From: Chrysomallon squamiferum
Taxonomy: Eukaryota; Mollusca; Gastropoda; Neomphalida; Peltospiridae
Assembly: GCA_012295275.1 (NCBI GenBank)
Contig: CM022679.1
Coordinates: 20,524,342 to 20,588,341, forward strand
Reading direction: 5' to 3'
Length of the DNA: 64,000 nt
Position 1 is the stretch's first letter; each line of letters opens with the position of its first letter. The translations under genes were made by a program, and so were the position numbers. Under the pieces are notes generated by a model. It was given only the letters and a program-made list of their open reading frames with translations, did not search any database and was not told the DNA's origin. This document shows, one piece after another, positions 35,901 to 48,475 of this stretch.

Positions 35901-38900
35901 TCAGTCTAACATGTTCCTTTAATTTGTTTTGGAATTATGGGTGATGGATAAAGTGGTTGTTGTACCAAGCATGGACATGTTATTCTGGAGAAATGTTTGC
36001 TGTTACCAAATGATTGTTCAAGGCTTCAGCAATTAATGAATACCAGATAAATATTTATTTATTTTTTTGGTTTATTATTCAGATTTTTAAAATTGAAAAA
36101 AGAAGTAAAAACTCAAAAAACCCAAAGTTGGACTATTTAAAAATATAATTTTGAAAATAATTGTATTCTGATTTATAATAACTAGTTACTATGAACGATA
36201 CTGCAATCCATATGTATTGGAAATAGGTTATGTGTTTTTTGGTTTTCTCTGTATATTAACAAACAGCATTAATCAAAATATATTATTAAAAAAATAAATA
36301 AATAAATAAAATAAAATAAAATAGTACTAGTAGCAGCAGTAATAAAAATGATGATGGATAAAAGCAATATTTCTGTGAAGATAATATGTCCAATGTTCCA
36401 GATGCCCAAGAAGTTTGACTATGGTCTACAGAAGGAGGTTTTGATTTTTAGTGTTAAAAAGTACACTCCTAATCTTCATAACTACATGCTTGCTTTTCAG
36501 GTTTGAGTTTTTTAATTGTATTGTACATTACTGACAGCTGAGTTAATAATTATGGAACATGCATTACAAATTTATATATCTATTACATGACTTGACAGTA
36601 AATTTATTCTTTTTTCCATTCAGTGCATTTAAAAAAAAACCAAAAAAAGTTTAAAAAGAACATCATTTTAAAAAAAAAAGTAAAAAAAGAAACTTATTTC
36701 ATAATAAAAACTGTGATGCATTTATAAGTGGAATTACAATAGTTAAATATATTTTTACTGATTGTACATTTTCCTAGCTAACTGTTAATATTCATTTAAA
36801 AAATGGATAGGTTAGTAATTCTCTTCAGCAAGCACAAAAATGAAGATGAAAATTAGGCATATACGCAGATTAATGGAGATAATGAAAGCCTCTTAAAGAA
36901 AAAAATTCAATTCTGATGTGTTTTTAGGTGTTTTTTATTTATTTGCAAAATTGCTGAAAAATAGCTAAAATCAGAAATCACTTGAATACAAGTTTATCAA
37001 CTAAATTTTTCTGTGTCGAAAACATACCTCTAGGGTTAATGAAACTGTTTTCTTGATTTTTACAGAAATAAGTTCAGTAATTTTGTAGAATGAATTTGTT
37101 TGAATTTTGTATATATGTTAAAAAATTTGATTAGAGCTTTGTTTATACAGATCTGCTATTTAGTTTTGGTAATTAACATTATTTTAAGTTTGAAAATTAT
37201 GCACAAATACTTACTGTAAGAGAGCTGAAAGGTTGAACTAAAGATTTCAACAATAAACAATTATTTTGGTTGAGTTTAAATGTTTGAAGCCACCCATAAT
37301 TGTGTTATTTTTAAAATAAGATAATCATGCTAAAAATATGATGTTGCATGCTCATTTACTTATTTTAGTTAGTAAATCTTCAGTCTGTGTTCAAAGTAAC
37401 CCTTTTTTTTAAAATTTTTAAAAATCCTTATCAAATGTGAAGATAATACCTTGGTTCTGCTAGCTACGTCTTTCTTTCATGATAAAGTAAGATAGCCCAG
37501 ACAAAGATGCATTGCTCTTTATAAAAAGAAACAGCTGAAGAGAAATTTTGGTCATGACAACATTGTCACCTGTTTACTGGGACAGAAGAAAGAATTAGAT
37601 GTTTTAATTACTGAAATTATTTTTAAATATTGTTTGTTTGATTTGTCTGAAAGAAAAATATGTTAAATTTTCTTTTAATAATGACCACCATAACAACATG
37701 GCGATAACTGTACCAAGGAAATTATTTAAATATGCTTTATTCATCTTTTTTCTTTTTTTAATAACCTGTATTCTGCATTATAGTACTTACAGAGAACTTT
37801 TTTTTTTTTTTAATTTTTAATTTTTTTTTTTACTGCAAAGTGAACTTCTATATTTACTTGTGTATCATGCTTAATGAAAACTAAATTTTCATTGTTTTAT
37901 GTAAAATTCTTGCTAATCATTCTCTCCTTCTATAATAATAACAATAATAATAATAATTGGTAATAGTAATTGTAGTATTACTACTAGTAGCAGTAATAAT
38001 AGTATGATTCAGTGAATGATGTAAAGAAAGGTTGTATGTTTGCAGGTTGCTGCTAAGACAGCAGGGTCTCTCTCTGATGTGGTAGTGGAAACTCACAGAA
38101 GAAAGCACTTGGCCTATCTCATGGCTGACCAGGGAGCCATTGTGAATCCAGACCACTCTAGAAATCTGCCAAAACAGGTAAATGTACCTTTTTCAAAATG
38201 AATTACATTTAATCTTCTGCAGTATGAGATAATTGTGGAAAACTGATGTGATATGCACATGAAAATGTACTTATTAACATAAGATCTCAGTGCAAAACAA
38301 CAAAAACCATTAATATTGATGAGGTAATTTTTTATTTTAAAAGGATTTTGTTCAACTGATTAATTCAAATTAGATTGTTTGTGACAGCTGTATGTGTTCT
38401 ATAATCAACTTTCATAAATTCTTTTAAGAAAAAAATATAATTTTTCTTAGTCAGAATATAAATACATAGATCTGTAGATGAATGCTGCACTAAGTATCAC
38501 ATTTTCTACTTTTTGCAGTACAAAATTTTGGTCATTATAGTAAAATAAATTTAATTTTGAATGTTATGTCCATTATTAATAATTTTTCTAAAATCATGCC
38601 ATTAATATGGATGTCAACTGGATTATTTTACAAAGTTAACAGCAGAAAATGCACATCTGATGTTTCACGCCAAAAATAATGTAAAAAAACACACAAACAT
38701 TACATGTAATTATTTTAATTTTCTTCAGCAAGTAAACAAGCGTCATCTGAAGAGATCGAGGTCACTGGTGTCTGTGTTGCTGCGCACTGAAAACGAAGAT
38801 GACGACTTTGGCAAGGCTAAGAACATACATCAGACAGAACTGCTTGTAGATCTGAGAGAAGCCATTCTTCAAATAGCTCGTCATTTCCAGTCTCTAGATC

Positions 38901-41900
38901 CAAAGAATAACAAAGTAGTTAGTGTCTTTTGTTTTTTTCTCTTTTCGTTCATTTGCATTTGAAAACTGATTAAACAGGAAAAAATATCCTAAGCTTGTTT
39001 GGTCACTGACAGAGTATATAGAATAGCCTTTAATACTATTTGATTTAAATGGGAAGAGAGTCAAAGAATAAAGAGGTACATGTAAACATTATCAGTATAA
39101 CAAATATGAAAAGATACCTGTTGGAACAAAAGTTTTAAGTGAAATTCAAAAACAATATTTAGATATTTGTACTTAGATTATTTTATCAACCATTTATGTA
39201 CAGCCTTTGTTTCACTACCTTTCACCATCTTTGAGGCAGCCCCATGATTACATCCTTATTGATTTGTTATCTTTCTGGGTGTTGAAATGTCTGTCATGTT
39301 TTGACTAGTTCATGTTTGTGTTGCAGGTATTACAAGCAGATTATACAATGGAATCTCATGCCAAAGATCTAGAAAACTATGTGAATGTTGCCAGAAACAG
39401 GAGACGAAGAGCCAAGGCTTTACTGGACTTTGAAAGACATGATGATGATGAATTGGGATTTAGACGGAGTGACATCATTACAGTAAGTTTATGTTGAATA
39501 AAATTTGGCTTTTAATTTATCTTTAGTAAGATTAATAATTTAAACAAACAAAAAAATGTACTAACTTTTTTAATGGAGTTTATTTGTTGTTTCAAGGTTA
39601 TGGTTTTTTGTTATCATATGTTTTAAAAATAAAGTTTTTTTTAGAAATAATATCTAATTAAAGTTAGTTTAATAAAATAGTTCTTTAATTAAAATATATG
39701 TAATATCTGTAATTTATGGAGTTTAAATATAATTTCTGTTTTATTTATTATTATTATTTTTAATTTGCATGTATTATTAAAAATTTAATAACCTTTTACA
39801 ATGAAAAATGTTTTTTCACTGGAAAATCACAGTATAGAGCCTTGACTAAAGCCCCAATTTTTTTTTTTTTTTTTTTTTTAAATATCAAATGACATGAATG
39901 TTTGTAAAAACATTTTAAATGACAAACTGTCTGATTGCAATTAGCTAAATATGTTTTTTTAATGACCTTTTTTACTTTTTCACTGATTCATATTAATTTT
40001 TTAAAACAGATTATTTCACAAAAAGATGAGCATTGTTGGATTGGAGAACTGAATGGACTTCGAGGCTGGTTTCCAGCAAAGTTTGTAGAAATTCTTGATG
40101 AACGAAGTAAACACTATTCCTCTGCAGGTGATGACACTGTCACTGAGGCTGTTACCGATCTAGTGAGAGGAACGTAAGTAAATTTTGATAAAGGAAGAAG
40201 TGTTTTAAAGACAGTCAGACAAAAACCCTGAAATATAGAGAGATAGACTGACAGACAGATAGAGAAAAAGAGGCAGAGAATAAGACACACAAAGAAAGAA
40301 AGAGGAAACATATTCAAAACACCTTTTTAATTTAGAGTGTAATGGCCAGTAACAGTGGCGTTAAGCGGTCTGGTGATGCCCAGGGTGAAATCCTTGATTG
40401 TGTATAAAATATTATGAGAAAGGAAGATGTATTGAATATGTAAACACAGATAAAACATAAAATAAACACTTTATTTGAGTTAAATATAAGTCAACCAAAT
40501 TTATTAAATTCTTATCTCTGTTTGGATGCCCAGGGCCACTGCCCCTTTGATCCCCTCCTCTGTGGCCCCCTCCTCTGAATGCCTCTGCCAGTAAGGACCA
40601 CTAGATAGTTACACAGCTACGGTTACCTTTGTAGTTAATGATTTTGTCAAAGCAGTGTTTAATTTCCCAATTTTTTTAATTTAGGTTATGCCCAGCTTTG
40701 AAAGCCATTTTTGAACATGGTTTGAAGAAGTCGTCTTTAGTTGGAGGACATTGTCATCCTTGGCTTTTCATTGAAGAGGTATATATTTTAATTTGCTCTT
40801 TAATTATCTATTATTATTATGTTTTCTCTCTAATTATCTTATTTGGATATATTTTGGATCTTGAAAACCTTTTTAATGAAAAATCTATAACTTAGCTAAT
40901 GCTACTGTTATTTTGATTTTAAATGTATATATAATTATATTTAAAATTTATTTATGATTTTGAGGTCATTATTATTTATGTAAATATAGATTTTTGTGTG
41001 AGACTTAATTTAAAAAAAAAATAATAATTTAATTTCTTGTATTTATTTTGTAGTCTGCCACAAGAGAAGTTGAAAAAGATTTTCAAAGTGTATACTCCAG
41101 ACTAGTGCTGTGTAAAACCTACAGGTAACATCAAATTCCAGCTATTTTCAATTATTCCCCAATCTATCCTTGACACAGTAATGTCGATTTCCTTTGTTAT
41201 TTTTCTTTGTATGTAAGCAGATTACATTAATGTCAATTATCCCATCTTTATCAAAGCAAATATTTGAATCTTTTCTCTTTGTATTTCAGGCTTGATGAAG
41301 ATGGCAAGGTACTGACACCTGAGGAAGTGTTGTACAGGGTAAGCTGACACAAAACATTATAATTTATATTATCTGCAGTTACACAGGAGTGGTAATGTAA
41401 TTCATATTGTTTTAAAACAAAATATTCCAAAGGTGGCCAGAAAAGCTGTACACTACTGATCATTTACTTGACTTTTGACAGTTCCTCAATCAGGTAACAT
41501 TGCCAATGGCAGTCATTTTCCAGAGCTTGATTTCCTCAGTTCATTCACATTCATCAGTATTTTTATAATTGTTTATCAGTAATACCAGCATCATTCTACA
41601 AAATAATTCAATGTACTATTTCATTTGGATGTTGCTGCACCACCATTTTTTTTTAACTTACGTGAACCTGATATAAATGTGATAATCAAATCATTCCACC
41701 ATTTGCTTGGAAGTCCCTACAATTTAATGTTATGGAAATGTGTCACTAAGATCTTATGTAAAGTTGTGAAGTGGAAAAGAATACATCATCTTTGCATCCA
41801 TGCATATTTTAATGTAAACTTATTTGTGTCATTACTTTTGATGATCTCAAACCATATACCACAGTAGTTATGTAATTTTCTATGGCATTATTTAGCATGT

Positions 41901-44900
41901 ATCTTGATTGTTATAATATATACAATATTTAGTGCAGGCTCATTTTTCTGCCATATGTAAAGATGCATGAGTTACATGTACTAATTCTATATTTGGGTTG
42001 AGTTGATCATGAAATACCTGTGTTATATCAATTTAATAAATTGAAAGTAAGTATTGAAATGATTTTCTTGCAGGCTGTTCAGGCTGTCAATATCTCACAT
42101 GATTCATGTCATACACAAATGGATGTGAAATTTCGATCCCTTGTTTGTTGTGGGCTGAAGTAAGTTGTTTTTTTTTGTCTCTTTCTTTTTATATATGTTA
42201 GTGTAAAAACTGCTAATTTGTTTTGGTACTTTATTATCATAATTAAGTTCTATTTAAAAGAACAAAATTTTAAAAATGTTAAATTTTATTTGTGTTTTTT
42301 TTATTTGCTTTTTTATTTATTTATGTACTTATTCATTTATTTATTCATTTTTTAATTTTAATTATTAAGTTATCTGTTGTTTATTTATATTTTATTTTAT
42401 TTCAGTTTCTTATTTATTTACATATTTATTTATTCATTTTGTAATTTTAATTATTAAATTATTTATTGTTTGTTTATTTTGTTTTATTTACATATTTGTT
42501 TATTTATGTATTTATTATTATTATTTTTTATTATTATATTTTTTTATTTTTTTATTATTATTATTATTATTATTTTATCAGTGAACAAGTACTACATCTG
42601 TGGCTGGAAACACTGTGTTCATCAGTGGATATAGTGGAAAAGTGGTATTATCCGTGGTCTTTTATCAGCAGTCCTGGGTGGGTGCAGATCAAGTGTGAAC
42701 TGAGGTGAGATCTGTTATTTTGTTCATTTTAGATCAGCATAATATTTATTAATTACAAAATCTATTAGCATGTGTATTTTAAATTATCTTAATAATTTTT
42801 ATAATAATGATATACAGTATTCCCTCGCTATTCGTGGGGGTTACGTTCTTTACCCCCCCACGAATAGCGAAAAACCGCGAATATTGGATGCAGTTTTAAA
42901 ACGTCTATTATGAGATTATATACGGTACTAAATGCTTCCCAAACACTTTCTAAAGACACTCTTACTCATTAATACAGTAATAATGTAGTAATATTGCATG
43001 CAGTTATGTATTTCATTAATGTAGTAATGATAATGTAAACACATTTTAATTTTGTACTGAAACAATATTTTAATCAGAAAGAAATGTAAGTACAGGAGGA
43101 CAGTAACACCGCATAGCATAGTTACCCATACTGTATTACTGTACCGTAAAGTCATTTTCTATGCGTACAACATATGTATTAGAATTGACAGAAAGTGGAA
43201 CAAATTTAAAGGCAAACAGACAGATAAATACAGTACGCACAGTTCAGGTAATAATAATACAATTCAGTAATAATATGCAATTAAAAACATTATTAATATA
43301 CGGTCACAAAAAATATGCACTGTACATACAGTGTATGCATTTATAAAAAAATACATACTGTATTGCAATAATAATTGAAAAAATTTGATATTGTTTGTGC
43401 GCTTTACCGAGCATTTGTTTTTATGACGTTATGACGCTCGTCTGGTATACCAGCATACGATGCGATAGGGTTAAGAGCCTAACCCGCGAATATGCGGGGC
43501 CGCGAATGGGGAACCGCGAACAGGTGAGGGTATACTATATACTTAGATTAGTAATTAGTTTACATATTCAGATTAAAAATAATTCTTTTTTGCAAGTATA
43601 AATTTCACATTGCGGTATTTTGGATTAGAAGTTTTAATAAGGTTTCATTTAGTTTAACATTCTTTATTCTGGTTAATGTTCTTTATTTTTGATTAAAATA
43701 GTTGTTTATTAAATTATAGGGATTTAAGATCAGAGATATTATTTTAGACTAAATAATTAGATAAATGTTAAGCTGTTCGTATTTTTTAACTATACAGTTT
43801 ATTTTGTTTCAACATGTGATGTGTAACTCAGTGTTTCTAATATTTTCTGATCTTGAATTTTGTAATAAGTGTGTGTGCGTGTGTGTGTGTGTGCACGCGT
43901 GCGTGCATGTGTACTATATAATGCTGTAGTTTCAGTGAAATAGCTGAGTAAATAACTGGCTTTAAATGATTAATAATTTATTTTATGTCAGTAATATTTT
44001 GATAAACAATTTAATCAAAACATTTTATATTTCTATTTGTTGTTTTTGTTTCTGTTAATTATGCCTTTTTTGTTTGGTGTTGTATTTTTATTTTTATTAT
44101 TATTTTTATGTTTTTACCTTAAATAGTGTTCAAAGTTGTTTGTATTGTTGCTTGGTGTAATTGTTAATTTTATTTTATATGCTTAGTTATATCACATTTT
44201 TACCCCTCCCTCATCACAAACAAATTAGTCATTTCAAGTCATGTAGTAATTAAACTCTAGGAAATGTTGAAAGAATAAAACAAAATAATTTCTGATAAAT
44301 GTTAAATTGAAAAATATTTAAGAATAGCTGTAGTCTAAAAAGAATGGAATATAATTGTCAATATTCATTTTATATTTTCAAAATTTCTGTTAGCTTGTTC
44401 AGTGTCTACAAATTGAAATTTCCAAGTTAGAAGAAAAAAAGGAAAAAAGATGTTTTCTTGTCCAAATGTGTACATTAGAAAACTACTAATGAACTCAGAA
44501 AACTGCTAATGGAAAGGCCATGCTGAATATTCTGCACATAACTTTGGTATCAAATGTATATCTTATGTTTCAAAATGATCCAATGTTCTGACCCCTGATG
44601 TGTTGTTTTACAGAATTTTAGCTCAGTTTGCTTTCAACCTGTCTCCAGATTGGGAATTGCCACGGAAACATAAATCGCAGGATCTGCTTCGAGAGGGCGT
44701 GCGAGACATGTTAATTAAGCACCACTTGTTTAGCTGGGACCTGTGATCTCATTTGACTCACACTGCATGTCATTTATTACTGCGTCACAATCATTTCTGT
44801 TGTAGTAGTATTATTTATTTATTACAAGTAACACTTTTATTTACTTTATGTTGCAGTAATCTTGCATTATTTGATAGTGAAATGTATTAAAAGAGGTGAC

Positions 44901-46600
44901 AGCTTTTTTAATCACCAGAAATTTTTTTTTAATCTTTTCTATCAGTAAGTAAATTTTCATTTTTTTCCACTATAGTAAGCAATTATTCTTTCTCTGATAT
45001 TAGGCATTCGATTGTAGTAAATTATGTTGAAGAGAAAGTATTTTTGTGAATTTCAGTGTGACTAAAACATAAAATAGCAAATAATTTAACCATTTTATAC
45101 TTTAAGTTATTTTTTAAAATAAATAATAAATCTTTTATTTTTATAATATTAAGCTTGAAATGACATTTACAAGTGTCAGTTTCTTGATTAAAAAAAAAAG
45201 ATAAAAATTGTGAAAGCACACTTAAATTGATTATAATATTGATTAAATGGAGAAAAATTCTTTAAATTTATATTGTTTATTGTCAGTATTAACATTATAA
45301 TAAAAATTGATTGTACATTTTACAGTTAATAATAATAAGAAGAATAAAAGCCATGCATTAATAGTTAATAATCAACCTTTTAAATTTAAATCACTCAGTA
45401 TTATCATTTTAATAAAAATTAATCATGCATTTTACAGCTAATAATAATAATATTAATAGTTAACAACCTTTTAAATTTAAAGTACAGTTATTCAGTCAGT
45501 ATTAATATTTCAATAAAAGTTAACCGTGTAGTTTACGGTTAATAAAATAAAATAGCCATGCAAGTTAACAAATAAACCAAACATTGTACATTTAGTTACA
45601 TTAATACATTTTACTTTCAAGGTGTTTATGGATGCTCTTTGTGTAAATATTGTTTGTGTTGTTGTTGTTATTAATATTATTATTTTTCCTTTTTGTTGTT
45701 CATTTTTCAATGTGATTATATTGTGCAATCCACTTTGTTGTCCACTTGTAAAACATCAGAAATTGTTGATTTTGGACTTGTTTTAATCATTAGAAGCAAC
45801 AACTTGCCAGCTATATTTGTATATTACACCGTTTTTGACTCAGTATATCTTTGTTTTCATTAATAACAATTTTTTTAAATTTTAAAAAAAATATTTTATT
45901 GTGTTATTGCCTTATTATTTCAGTATGTTAATGAAACTTTTTAAAAATATATATACCCATCTTTGCTTTAGGTTTATCATTATTATTTGAATCCAGTCAT
46001 AATGTCTTTTCAAACATTTCATTTTAATCACCAGTATATGTATTAAAATAATGATTATGATATATTTATTAAATGTATTGTTCACTTACTCCTTTTCACT
46101 ATTTTGTAAGACAGAATTTGATGTTTTATTCTAAATAACTTGTAATTGGCTTAAAAGTGTTTTTTTTCAAATTTCTATTTTAAAAGTAAATTAAATTAGT
46201 TTCAAAATTTTGTAAAAGTCTTTAAAATATGGAAGTTGAAGCAAACAAGCTAAAACTACAGTTCACATAAAACATTATTTAGAAACTTTCCATAAATTTT
46301 TTCATTTAAACTAAAACATTTTATAATTACTTGTATTAAGTTGTCTGTACTTATGTTCAGGCATTAAACTGTTCTCAGATACCTTAAATGCAAACCTATT
46401 GCAGCTTAATCCTTTATTTATTTTATACAAAAACTTACACAGATATTTACCTTTTTTTGCAATGTATTTGAAGCATTATTTCATTTTTGAAATGCAGAAG
46501 GAATATTTATTTCTAACACCTTTTTGTGTTTTCATTTTGTGTTTCATTTTCTCAACTTTCTTTGTTTGGACACTGTGCAATACTGTTTCTTTATTCCTTA

Positions 46601-46640
<40 letters not shown>

Positions 46641-46853
46641 TTTTTGTAATTTTAAATCTTATTAAGATGTAGTTATGGTAGTCTCGTATGACAGATGTTG
46701 AAAAGTGTTTGTATTTTCAGACTTCTGGCACAATTCTCATTTAACCTTTCAAAAGACTGGGAACTGCCTAAACAGAACGACGGCTACAAACCCTTTCGAG
46801 AAGGGGTCAAGGACATGTTAGTCAAACACCATCTCTTCAGTTGGGATCTCTGA
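26343..46853 (+). CDS. SGSM3: Small G protein signalling modulator 3 (TBC RabGAP, SH3, RUN)
   Basis: Coding exons: 26343-26409, 27382-27557, 28644-28713, 29178-29308, 29822-30016, 30381-30515, 31017-31133, 31453-31531, 32027-32172, 33504-33599, 36402-36500, 38046-38177, 38729-38914, 39327-39482, 40010-40173, 40685-40778, 41054-41124, 41290-41338, 42074-42159, 42582-42704, then either 44614-44746 or 46721-46853. Either route gives 2505 nt, 834 residues. Order: acidic N-terminus; [15 protein letters not shown] domain (about 165-375) with the arginine finger in IEKDLLR (Arg217) and the glutamine finger in GYCQGTG (Gln254); SH3 (about 574-625, [15 protein letters not shown] to [11 protein letters not shown]); RUN domain to the C-terminus (KHHLFSWDL). 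The TBC fingers predict active Rab GTPase activation; family members act on endosomal Rab and RAP signalling. The ATG follows an acceptor at 26324, so a noncoding leader exon exists. The human protein is about 749 residues. Confidence 0.95.
26671..26740. repeat. (AAT)n(ATT)n inverted microsatellite
   Basis: AAT units switch to ATT units at about 26715, so the tract can fold into a long A-T hairpin. It is preceded at 26649 by aagggaggtaa, the terminal motif of the MITE at 61421. It lies in SGSM3 intron 1. Confidence 0.9.
26859..26920. repeat. (TC)n microsatellite
   Basis: About 31 TC units in SGSM3 intron 1. Confidence 0.95.
34057..34160. repeat. 52-bp tandem duplication
   Basis: Two copies of a 52-bp unit starting agatatctttatcagttctg (34057 and 34109), nearly identical, with one C/T difference near the end. 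It lies in the 2.8-kb SGSM3 intron after the TBC domain. Confidence 0.95.
36402..36500 (+). CDS. SGSM3: SGSM3 33-codon in-phase exon between TBC and SH3
   Basis: The acceptor is gttccag|ATG and the donor ttttcag|gtttga. The exon is exactly 99 nt, phase 0 on both sides, starting [20 protein letters not shown] and ending NYMLAFQ. Skipping it leaves the frame open. The flanking exons (ending QDVEDLIE, starting VAAKTAGSL) align directly with adjacent residues of human SGSM3 as I remember it, so this segment looks like an insertion. It sits between two large introns (2.8 and 1.5 kb). It is probably a cassette exon. The weak donor fits alternative use, but real inclusion is unproven. Confidence 0.7.
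40351..40600. mobile_element. Possible decayed DNA transposon (CAGTGGCGT terminus)
   Basis: The stretch opens cagtggcgttaagcggtctg and contains gatgcccagggtgaaatcc. Near the other end gatgcccagggccactgcc is followed by a C-rich segment. The local G+C content is far above the flanks. The opening resembles the CAGTGGCGTAGC termini of common non-autonomous DNA transposons. The ends are too decayed to define a target duplication. It lies in the intron after the SGSM3 SH3 exon. Confidence 0.4.
42815..43537. mobile_element. Non-autonomous pogo/Tigger-like DNA transposon
   Basis: The left end reads cagtattccctcgctattcg and runs on into ggggttacgttc. The right end, reverse-complemented, reads tagtataccctcacctgttc and runs on into gcggttcccc. 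The ends are imperfect inverted repeats, both flanked by TATA/TA, consistent with a TA target site. The inner left end holds a short palindrome of Cs around the tac-gaatagcg motif. No transposase frame survives in about 720 bp. It lies in the SGSM3 intron before the alternative last exons. Confidence 0.75.
44614..44746 (+). CDS. SGSM3: SGSM3 alternative terminal coding exon A
   Basis: The acceptor ttttacag|A completes an AG|A arginine codon. It encodes 43 residues starting [16 protein letters not shown] and ending HHLFSWDL before TGA. It closes the RUN domain. It has the same phase and the same length (133 nt) as exon B at 46721, so either can follow the exon ending at 42704. Its variable middle (RKHKSQDLL) differs from that of exon B. 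AT-rich sequence for about 2 kb afterwards is probably its 3'UTR. Confidence 0.85.
45284..45580. repeat. Imperfect tandem repeat of about 101-112 bp, three copies
   Basis: Copies begin cagtattaacatt (45284), cagtattatcattt (45396) and cagtattaatattt (45497). Each carries a variant of aataaaaattgatt and cattttacagttaataa. The array lies between the two SGSM3 terminal exons, in the presumed 3'UTR of exon A. Confidence 0.8.
46721..46853 (+). CDS. SGSM3: SGSM3 alternative terminal coding exon B
   Basis: The acceptor gtattttcag|A again completes AG|A. The 43 residues start [16 protein letters not shown] and end HHLFSWDL before TGA. It is identical to exon A at 29 of 43 positions, with conserved ends and a divergent middle (KQNDGYKPF). 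Splicing A to B is impossible without losing the stop, so A and B are mutually exclusive last exons. Many third-base differences alongside conserved residues argue that both have been kept by selection. Confidence 0.85.
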
Positions 46854-48444
46854 GGCAGTATAAATTTAAACATGGCCAAGCTGAAACAGAGAATTAAAAA
46901 CTAAAAATAATGACATATATTTATTAATATTATTAATCTAAGAATCATTTCAAAAGGGAGGGTCAAGGTCACATTAGTCAAGTACCATGTCTTCATTTGG
47001 GATTTCTGAACCAGTGTATCATAAACCACGGCCATGTCAAAATGTAGAGATTAAAAACAAAATAACGCAGGTCTTTATTGATATTAGTCTCCCATGGTCT
47101 TCAGTTGGTCTGGTACTCGGACATTATAAACTTACAGGCTTAAGAATCAAGTAATCAGCAAATTTAATAGAAAATCTTTGTTCAGTATGTTCTCAGTCAT
47201 TTGAAAATAGTATTAATTCTAGATAGTTAATTTTCTAATAATTTTTTAAAAACTTTAACAGCACTTAGAAGGTAGAATATTTTTTTTTGAATAAAAAAAC
47301 CCAGACACATATAAATTTATAAATGTCTCATGGTTTGAAAAACAAATAAATTATAATAATAATAAAAAAATAAATATAAATATGATAAAATGGATTACCT
47401 GAAAAAATCGGAGATTTTATACTGTGATTATTTGTCAGAATTTGTTCCAAACTATTTTTAAACAAACTGAATGAAATGAAAAGAGAAATAACTGCCATGT
47501 AAGATTATCAAATGTTAGCACGAATGTTTAATTATATATTAACTACATGTTGAAGCATAATGTCTGAATGTTAAAAAAATATTGTTGTTCTGATTTTAAT
47601 TATTATTATTATATAACCAATTTATAACTCAATACATTTTATGAAAAATATACAATTATTATTTATTATTATTATTATTTCTTGAATCATCATGACTAAT
47701 GGTTTAACTTTGAGACAGCTTTGGTTCTGTGTTGTTACTATAATAAATCATGAAATTACATATGTTAATAATGCTCAGATATATTTTTGTTTCAATGTAT
47801 TATAATGCACATATATGATATATAATTTTGTCAGGACCAAAATGAAAATTGTGTGCAATAACAAAATGCATTATACTTTATTTTAATCTATGACTTTTAA
47901 TATGCTTGGATATATACATACAAGTGTTGTGACGTGAGTTAATAAAATAAATGAAATGTACTGGGTGTACACATTGTGATGTTGGAAATAATGATTATTT
48001 ACCTGTGTTGTGAATTTAAGTCAGTGTTTCCAGGGCACTATATTTAATAACACATTATGAACACCAGTTCATTTACAGTTTTACCATAAAAAGTTTCTTT
48101 TTTTTTTCCTTTTTTTTTTAATTCTTCTGAAGTCGAGGTCTGAAATAAAGAATTAGTTTTAGAAAAATAAACTTTAAAAAAGGAAAACATGAAGAAAGAC
48201 ATTTCTACTTAATTGAAATATGTATATTGTGTTAACAGATGTAGTGTTTTTGTGTCTGATAAATTGTTTGTTCTGAAAGTTTTGTAGCTTAGAGACTCAT
48301 ACCTTTTTGGTCAAATAAGTGAAAATATATTATCTCACACCAATTTTTTTTTAACAAACCATAAAACATTTGTGGCCAAGCAGGACAATTTGTTGTTACA
48401 AAATCAGTATACTGTAAGCAAGATACTGAAATTTGCTATTGCTA

Positions 48445-48475
<31 letters not shown>

